Assembly (NCBI GenBank): GCA_002943765.1
Contig: PQWQ01000021.1
Coordinates: 1 to 64,000, forward strand
Length of the DNA stretch: 64,000 bases
DNA from: Psoroptes ovis
Lineage: Eukaryota > Arthropoda > Arachnida > Sarcoptiformes > Psoroptidae
Direction of reading: 5' to 3'
In this document: positions 56,779-64,000 of the stretch, piece by piece
Layout of the letters: every line of letters begins with the position of its first letter
Numbering within the stretch: position 1 is the first letter of the stretch
The notes under the pieces: generated by a model
What the model saw: only the letters and a program-made list of their open reading frames with translations
What the model was told of the DNA's origin: nothing
Databases searched by the model: none
Made by a program: the position numbers and the translations under genes

Positions 56779-58465
56779 TACATTGATCATCATACATACA
56801 CGAATGATCTGATTCAATTTCAAAACGAAAATCATTGAAAACATTTTGTCACCATTTAGTCACCATTTGTCAACCATTATTCAAAAACATATTGAATGGA
56901 AAATGATAATTTTTCCAATCGTCATCACGTTTTTTTTTAAATGTCGTCTTTTGAATTTTTAATTAAATAGCAAAAATTGAAAAACAAACATTATTAACAA
57001 CACTCCTTTGTGCTCGACAGTTGCATCAACGTTCCATAGTAAACAACAACAACCACGGTGCCTGGCGGGCGCCTGTCGAGTGCAAAGCCAAAAATATTAA
57101 TTTTCCCATAATTCCAAGTTTTTAATCATAAAAATTCAAAAATATGATAATTTATCATCATTTTTAATTTGATTTTCTTCAGATCAAAACATCTTTTGAA
57201 TTAATTGATGATAATTAATCGTTTTAAGATTCGAAGATTCAAAGAAGAAGAAGATTCTCCTTGAATTTCGATGTCGATATATCGATATCATCGAATTTTA
57301 ATGATCAGTTTTGAATTCAAAACAACAAAAACATGATTCGAAGGTCGATCAAATCGATATTTAAGCTAATCATGGTGGTAGTCGTGGATGAAGGTATTGA
57401 TTAACTGGTGGTCGTGGTGGTGGTGGTCGTGGTCGTCGTACTGAAGGTTAAGTTGGTGGATTAAGGTATTGATTAACTGGCGGTGGTCGTAGTGCTGAAG
57501 GTTAAACTATTTCGTGAAGGTAATGTTGGTCGTGACGGCGGTGGATGAAGGTTAAGTTGGTCGTGATGGAATGCGGTGATGGTGGAATGGGTCACCGATG
57601 ACCTTCGAATTGTTTTGAATATGCCTGTCAAGTAAGTGTTTACCTGTCAGTGAACTGATGCGCAAGCTTTTGATTATTCCCTCATCTTCCTTATTTCCTC
57701 ATATTCCTCATATTCCCTTATTTTTTTCGAGTGAATTTAATCAAAACAAATACTCAGGTGATTAGAATGATAAAGGGGTGTGAATAATCAATTAAGGTTT
57801 TTACAAGGTCTTAGCTGTAAAGCAAAGCATCTATGAGGTATCGGTCTTGACGCAAGGTTTTCAAAAGGTGTTTCAATGAAATACCTTTGAAATTTCTTGA
57901 CCGCAAGAGGTGTAACTCCTTGCGTTGCTTCTATGAGTTATCTGACCATCATGCTCATCCCTACCATCATCTCCCGCAAGCTTTTCAATTATTCATATCG
58001 TTTAATTGTTTGTAAACACAAACAAACAATTTTTCAGTGTTGCGCAAGCTATAGTCTTACACTGTGAGAAATTTGTCAGAAATTTGCTAAAAACATTTCT
58101 GACAAATTTTTCAATTTTTGTGTGTTATTTTCACTTGTGAATAATAGACACAAATTGATCTTTAACAAACAGCTTGCGCAATTTGCAAATATGTTTAAAT
58201 GAATTTTAAACATATTTTCTACAGGGAAACATCAATTTTTCATTTCATCAATTTTTCATTTCTACAGTGAAACATCAATTTCACATTTAATTATAGTCAA
58301 TCGACCGATTGGCTATTAAATATATTTACAATTTTGCAAAATGAATCAATCAAATTGAATTTAATTGAATCTAATACCTCTTATCTTGTCTAAGGTTATG
58401 CAATTTTTTTCATCTAATCGAAAAAAAATCGTGAAAAAAATTGCTTTACCGGCGTACTAGCACAA

Positions 58466-58594
58466 AACGTGATCATCACGTTTAAAATTTATGCATGCAA
58501 ACTGCTCAGCCCGAGCCTGGCTCGGGCTGTTTGCACTGTTTTTTGTTAAAGTATGACAGCTTTGGATGCAGATTTTTAGAAAAATGCTGACAGC
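58466..58594 (+). repeat. Two-hairpin dispersed repeat, best-preserved copy
   Basis: AACGTGATCATCACGTT (58466-58482), GCCCGAGCCTGGCTCGGGC (58509-58527), TGACAGCTTTG (58553), GCTGACAG (58587). It shows all four conserved blocks in order. Confidence 0.8.
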
Positions 58595-58771
58595 TAAGCC
58601 GCTCAAATTTTTTCACTCCACGAATTTCACTTGGGATATCCTCAAAGACTAGAGATTAAGTACGTACAAATGTTACACGTGTTTTTAATAAATCTATTCA
58701 TAGATATATGTGAAGGATATGAATATTCATAAGCTGATTTCATCAGCAAAGAAAAAACACGTGCAAAATTA

Positions 58772-58851
58772 TTAGGTTGTCCGAAAAGTTCAATCCGCTT
58801 AGTCAATAGAGTTGCTCATGAAAATCGGCCAGAACTTTTCGGACAACCTAA
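58772..58851. mobile_element. Mariner-type MITE (80 bp)
   Basis: TTAGGTTGTCCGAAAAG...CTTTTCGGACAACCTAA; inner TCAATAGAGTTGCTCATG. Confidence 0.9.
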
Positions 58852-59301
58852 TAGCTAAAAACACGCGTTTATCTCATCAACGGCTGTCGTAACATCTTGC
58901 GAATCCATCATCCATCATCCTCAGCAGCCTGAGCAGCAGCTACCTGTTCAAATATCTCAAAACTGATCTACTGATCGGAGCCTTTCGAAGATGTGTTGAA
59001 ATCTGAGGGAACCTTTGAGCTCGAGGGGCTCCGCCGAGGAGCCCAAATACATCTCTGTCGAGTGTAATTTCTCTAAGCTTCCGAGCGCAAAGGACCAGTC
59101 GATCTTAGATCTTAGATATTCATATCTTGGGCCATTCATAAATGTGATTAAACAAATTAACAAATCAACGATTTGTGATGATGATTTACGATGATTCAAT
59201 TATGAACATTACGACATTATTTCCCCACATTCGATCGTAAATTGAATCTTTGTCCAAATAGTCAAATCGAACGTGTTACATTCATAAATAAAGTTATAAC
59301 A

Positions 59302-59369
59302 CAGTGGTTCTCAACCACTGTGTCGTGGCACTTTTGAGTGTTTCAACAAAAAACGATTGAGAATCACTG
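59302..59369. mobile_element. hAT-type MITE (68 bp)
   Basis: CAGTGGTTCTCAACCACTG at the left and GATTGAGAATCACTG at the right. The block TGTGTCGTGGCAC matches, in reverse orientation, GTGCCGCGACACTG of the element at 35139. Confidence 0.65.
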
Positions 59370-60180
59370 TAATAAGTAATAGTCCCTTCTTCTTCTTGTC
59401 GTTGTAATTTATTATCCTTATTTCATTAACATATACTAATATATAACGTATTTTATGAATGACCGTTGTCAAAATGGCACTTGTTGCGCCAGTTGTGCAT
59501 CTTTTGAGCTTCGTGAAAAGCTTGCGGAATCTTGAATTATTTTGTGCTCGAAAAAATCGATATTTCAACATCGATGTTGTCCAAAAGGGCTGCTGCCAAA
59601 AGCTTTCGATGGATGCGCAAGTTTTGTCCAGCCGATGAGGATGGCACCTTACGGGGAAGGCTTTGCGGGGAAGGGCATTCACAGGCATCTGCCTCTGTGA
59701 TTTTTCGCGCTTTTCGCAAAATCCTCAAAGGCTCATTCAATGAGGTTATAGCAACAGTAAGTAAGTTGCACGTGTTTTTGCGCGTGTTTTTGGATTTTCA
59801 TTTATTTTTTTTGTGAAAAAATTCGCAAAAAATCGAAATCCACAAACACCATGACACCGATGCTCAGGATGATGATCATTGATTCATTGATTATGTAATT
59901 CAATCAATGAATCAATGAAGATTGTCACCTTTTTGAAGACTATACAAAATTTTGACAATTGTCAAAATTTTTGAAAAATTCACAAACGTCGTGACAAATG
60001 AATTTTTCAAATGTGTTAATTCAATGATTAAGTGAAAAATCCACAAAATACGTATCGAGGATGACAAATGCCTTCAGGGGCTCCGAGGAGGAGGAAATTT
60101 TTGGCACCTTTGAGCTCCCAAAGGTCCCAGCTTAGGTCCCAGTTGAGGCCCCAGCAGCGAAATTGCTGCATAACTCAGTC

Positions 60181-60261
60181 AAAGGTTGTCCGAAAAGTTC
60201 ATGAGTCTTATTGCGTGTGTTTGTATTGAAAAATGGCTCAAAACTTTTCGGACAAACTGAG
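60181..60261. mobile_element. Mariner-type MITE, diverged
   Basis: AAAGGTTGTCCGAAAAG...CTTTTCGGACAAACTGA. Confidence 0.7.
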
Positions 60262-61077
60262 CTCAAATATTTTCAAAATTCATTTGTCAATCGATTCGAT
60301 TGATTAATGGTCATTTGTTATTATTTCTTTATTTGGCAATTAAGATATCATTGAATGGATATATATTTACCTTGAAAGGAATAATCAATGTCCACATTAA
60401 TTTACATTGATAGCTTGCTGAACATTGGCTTGGAATATTTGTTGTAGCAATTGAACTAATATAACTGCTACAATAAAAAACAATGGTCACTTTGGACAAC
60501 GACAAAGAATGTGCAACAAGACAAGGTGATCAATCCACTAATCAATAATCAGTCATAAATCAAATCACCAGACACATAAGTCACCAATTAATCACTAATC
60601 AATCAACAATAAGTCACCAGTCAATTATTAATCGATCACTAAATTAGTCGCTGATTAGTCACTGATTAATCACTCACAAGTCACAGATCAATCACTAATC
60701 AATCAATCATTGATCATTCATAAGTCACTGGTTAATTTTGAAAAATCTTGGCGTTCTCAGCTGTCTTTGAATTAAACAAAACAAAGCAAACACTTGAAAC
60801 AATTCACTTCGAACAAAACTTGCGTGATAAGGTACTACTGGCTGACTGTTGAATAAATGTGTTTGTTTTGTTACATATTTAATACATTTGAATGATTTTT
60901 ATGTCCCTCATAGAATACAAGAGATTTGTTTATTGATTCAAGTACGCGCAAGCTTTTAATTCAGCAAGCTTTTTTGTCCAGCAAGTGGTACACATACGTA
61001 CAAGATCAAGATCAGTGAATCAAATCCGAATGAATACGTCTAGATTTTTTCAAGTGTTTCTCTTAGTGTAATTTTTG

Positions 61078-61155
61078 AGTGTGTCCAGAAAGTTTTGCCG
61101 GGCATATCGATAGATAATTAGTGTTGAAAGCCGACACTTTTTTCCGGACAACCAA
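61078..61155. mobile_element. Mariner-type MITE, strongly diverged
   Basis: AGTGTGTCCAGAAAGTTTTG...TTTTTTCCGGACAACCAAA. Confidence 0.5.
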
Positions 61156-61220
61156 AAGTATAGCTATCGATTATCATTGAATAATTTTTTGGAGCAGCAA
61201 TTCACAATGTAAGTTACGTT

Positions 61221-61250
61221 AATGATATCAATGATATCATTGATATCATT
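61221..61250. repeat. 30-bp perfect palindrome
   Basis: AATGATATCAATGAT followed directly by its reverse complement ATCATTGATATCATT, with no spacer. Confidence 0.9.
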
Positions 61251-62207
61251 ATATGAATTAATTAATCAAAAAAATTAATCAAAATAATCAAAATTAATTA
61301 ACATACCACTTATATTTAATGAGAGTAAAGAGCGAAGAAAGTAATTCAAAATTGATTATGATGATAATTATGACGATAGATAAAACCATAAGAGGTGTGT
61401 AAGAGCCTTAAGGTTAAGGTGTTTAGTTTTTGAAAAATAAAAACAATCAAGGTTTACAAAGGTGCTTTGTTTACAAGGTTTTGAAGCAAAAAATTGTTCA
61501 CTCGAAAAAGGCAACAAACTTTAAAAGCTCTTATTTTACAAGGGTATAACCTTTGAATTTTCTTTTGTTTTTTTCTTTAAATTTTTTCTTATGATGAAGG
61601 GTGGATAAGGGTCATCGACTGATGTACTGGTCAATGATCAAGTATCGATGTATCGATGATGGTCAATGATCATTGTTCGACTAATATCATGTGTTGTAAT
61701 ACTTGATGTATCGAATCATATATCTTCGATGGTCAATGTTGTATCGATGATGTTATCACTCTGATGGTCAATGATCACTGTGAATCAATGAATGACTATG
61801 AATAATGAATACCTTGACCATTTCTCATAGATCACTGAATTATTTATGATCATCTTCATGTATCTTTGACTATTTTACTGCTTTGAATCAACAGAAGAAC
61901 ACTTGTTCGAAAAGAAGCTTCAAATATATTTACCAATCACTGAATTCATTAACTAATCACTGATCACCATTCATTCATTTTACTAATCAATAAATCGAAG
62001 CCTTTGAAAGCTTTGAAAAATAATGACTGAAATGAAATTTCAGAAATAATTCGTGACCAATCCCCTTGCAATCGAAGTAATCGATTGATGCTAAATAAAG
62101 ATATTTTGGGGCTTCGAAAATACGAAATTCCACTGACTTTGTGTGTCGATGTTTCCACATGCCAGTGGTGGTTTCCATGTGCATATTTCAATTCATTGTA
62201 AATTTTC

Positions 62208-62296
62208 GGATGTCCGAAAAGTGGTGTCGGTCATTTTCAAGAGGTTTCAATGGCTTTACCTGCTTATGAATCCGCCAGAACTTTTCGGACGACCCT
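62208..62296. mobile_element. Mariner-type MITE, diverged subgroup
   Basis: GGATGTCCGAAAAGTGGTGTC...CAGAACTTTTCGGACGACCC. The inner sequence differs from the main subgroups. Confidence 0.6.
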
Positions 62297-62507
62297 TTGA
62301 ATTTTGTTTGCTTTGCATTAGCATTTTCTCTTTGCTTTTATCCAAAATACAATTCAAGCCTTCCACCTTTTCCATTCTATATACCTTGTCAAGTACATTC
62401 TACTCTCCTCTTAAATATTTTTCGAATGTAAACAATTTAAGAGGTTTAAGTCTTAATTAATTATGAAAAAGAGTAAACATTTTTGTTTATGTATGAATGA
62501 AAACCAA

Positions 62508-62586
62508 ATGTTGTCCGAAAAGTCATGTCGGTTGAACCAATAAAAGTCTATGGGGAAAACCGACACAACTTTCCGGACAGCCACTG
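62508..62586. mobile_element. Mariner-type MITE, diverged subgroup
   Basis: ATGTTGTCCGAAAAGTCATG...CAACTTTCCGGACAGCCACT. Inner arms GTCGGTT / AACCGAC pair. Confidence 0.65.
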
Positions 62587-62806
62587 AATTTAATGAATTC
62601 AAAGCATGCAAAAGACTAACATTTAAATACACTGATCAATGACAATCAATGACACTGTGAAACACACACAATTTGAATGGTGACTTTTGATTTCAATTTT
62701 CGATACATTTTTTCATTTGTCTCTTTTGTTTCGTTAATTTGTTTTTGTATCGATTTCGATTTACTTTCAATTTCAAATTGGTAATTGAGTGTAATCATTG
62801 AAAACA

Positions 62807-62885
62807 AAGGCTGTCCGAAAAGTAGTGGCGCTTTTTCACATAGAAATCTGCCTAAATCAAACGACAAAACTTTTCGAACAACCCC
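62807..62885. mobile_element. Mariner-type MITE, diverged subgroup
   Basis: AAGGCTGTCCGAAAAGTAGTG...AAAACTTTTCGAACAACCCC. Confidence 0.6.
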
Positions 62886-63049
62886 CTTTTGTCATTTGCG
62901 TGTGTGACAATTTATCCCTTAAATGATGAAGACGTAAAGGGAAATTAATTTTCAAGTTTAAAGCCTTAAGCACTCGATGTGCATTTCCACTGATGATAGG
63001 CTTATAGTTCAGATGTTTTAGCTGAGTTACAGGCAATTAAGCGGTGATA

Positions 63050-63067
63050 GGGCGCCTAAAGGCGCCC
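63050..63067. repeat. GGCGCC stem-loop
   Basis: GGGCGCC TAAA GGCGCCC, perfect 7-bp arms. A related AGGCGCCTACCGAGCGC lies 40 bp downstream. Confidence 0.75.
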
Positions 63068-63901
63068 TAAAGTCCTGTACATTGATATTGCCTGTGGTGC
63101 CATATAGGCGCCTACCGAGCGCACTGGGCACAGTCACAAATTCATCAAATGAAACTGTTTTGCGTGCTTTCAAGTGATTTCGAATGACATTGATACCTTT
63201 TCAAAGATGTTATCAATGTGGAACTAAGTCTTCAGATTAAGGTCTTCAGATCAGTGGGATTTGGATCCAAAAGGTTCTTTTCAAGGTCATAAAATATCAA
63301 AGGTTCTTGAAGCAATTAAATTCTTTAGGTTAACCACCCCTTATGATCTTGTAGCCTTTGAAACCTTTGAAAACTTCGAATCAGTCAGTGAGTCTTCGCG
63401 TAAAATTTCACCGTTAATTTCCCCGGTAACTTTCTTAGAAACTCCTCGGAAACTTTTCCAAGTTTTCGGAAAAATTTCTCCGAAAATTACTCGGAAATTT
63501 CTCTACGCCTTCCAGGCATATACTTTATCATTTCATTCCCTTGATTCAGTGATTTTGAGGAAAATAACTATTTTCATGATCATTTTTGAATGATATAAAT
63601 TTTGGTCATTTAATGATTGTTTATTTTTGATAATGGCTGGCAATTGGCCAGGTAAATAGCCGACTTGATTGAAGCCAAGCCAAGCCAATTACATTGATTA
63701 ATCATTTAACCATTTTGTTTCAATTTGTTTCAATGAAATCATTTTCTGTGATTAATTTTTCTCATTAATTCATAAAAACAAACATTCAAAACAATCAAAA
63801 ATTCAATTCAAAATTGATTTGACATCGAAAAACAAAATGCAAATCTGAATTTGTCGCAGTGTAACATTGAAATGATCGTATATATACGGCAGTGATATAT
63901 A

Positions 63902-63982
63902 TGAGGTTGTCCGATAAGTTCTTGCCGATTATATCGTAGAAAATGATTGGAAAATTGGCAAGAACTTATCGGACAACTCATT
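63902..63982. mobile_element. Mariner-type MITE (about 80 bp)
   Basis: TGAGGTTGTCCGATAAG...CTTATCGGACAACTCATTA, TA on the left side; inner TTGCCGATTATATCG. Confidence 0.85.
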
Positions 63983-64000
63983 ATATTCCTACCTGTTTAC

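Larger units (their letters stand above)
55432..64000. other. Right-hand region without convincing genes
   Basis: Contains GGTCACAATG-type short repeats (55670-55750), GGT/GTC-rich sequence (57370-57560), ATCACTAATC-type simple sequence (60540-60740), GTATCGATGATGGTCAATG-type repeats (61630-61800), nine MITE-like elements, a hAT-type MITE (59302) and a two-hairpin repeat (58466). The regulatory region of the FRRS1-like gene should lie just right of 55431. Open frames here are repeat-derived. Confidence 0.6.

Noticed and set aside
59311..59816. Overlapping 125-codon (-) and 94-codon (+) frames
   Set aside because: Two mutually antisense frames, one beginning inside a hAT-type MITE. Neither shows a domain, signal peptide or supporting splice sites.
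63261..63593. 110-codon plus-strand frame at the right end
   Set aside because: Much of it is GGAAA/TTTCC sequence; no homology is recognised.
2947..63982. MITE hairpins as rho-independent terminators or annotated microRNAs
   Set aside because: The host is eukaryotic, so bacterial terminators do not apply. The TA flanks and mariner-type ends explain them as transposons, and microRNA status cannot be claimed without small-RNA data.
1..64000. tRNA and rRNA genes
   Set aside because: Scanned for B-box-like GTTCGAATC words. Several GAATTCGAATC-type words occur, but none has an acceptor stem and A box at the right distance.

Overview
This is eukaryotic, AT-rich genomic DNA from an animal, most likely an arthropod. 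An acariform mite fits the small introns (48-114 bp where resolved), the ABCH-type transporter (a subfamily best known from arthropods), and the mix of nervous-system and membrane-protein genes. The species assignment is inference. Nothing bacterial is present: there are no operons, no Shine-Dalgarno starts and no CRISPR. I also see no tRNA or rRNA gene.

Layout: 0-0.64 kb holds the end of a small coiled-coil gene on the minus strand, with a second protein-like frame running off the left edge. 6.88-15.17 kb (+) is a vesicular glutamate transporter (SLC17/VGLUT), with one small exon unresolved. 17.4-23.5 kb (-) is a cluster of four secreted-protein genes: a 470-aa Pro/Ala/Asp-rich protein, two paralogues of an unrecognised cysteine family, and a 130-aa four-cysteine protein. 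30.5-42.3 kb (+) is an LL5/PHLDB homologue with a very large low-complexity first exon and a C-terminal PH domain. 43.1-45.7 kb (-) is an ABCH half-transporter, convergent with PHLDB and carrying a His/Cys-rich linker. 49.9-51.7 kb (-) is an unrecognised protein with two YDVP motifs. 53.0-55.4 kb (-) is a reeler-DOMON-cytochrome b561 ferric-chelate reductase (FRRS1-like) with a hidden last exon. From 55.4 kb to the right edge I see no convincing gene.

Gene models were built by hand from open frames plus GT/AG sites with matching phase. Phases close exactly for PHLDB (1661 aa), ABCH (778 aa), FRRS1 (695 aa), the YDVP protein (339 aa) and the two paralogues (242 and 133 aa). These genes do not form one pathway. 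What they share is membrane and cortex biology: glutamate loading of vesicles, cortical scaffolding, lipid or xenobiotic transport, and transmembrane electron transfer.

The non-coding DNA is dominated by short inverted-repeat families. These are about 26 copies of an 80-bp mariner-type MITE (TTAGGTTGTCC...GGACAACCTAA, often flanked by TA), a two-hairpin repeat with compensatory changes in its stems, GGCGCC stem-loops, GACGTA palindromes, two hAT-type MITEs, and long perfect palindromes. A pervasive GGAAAnTTTCC-type simple sequence creates many spurious open frames on both strands. Six sites resemble the bilaterian CTCF core motif.
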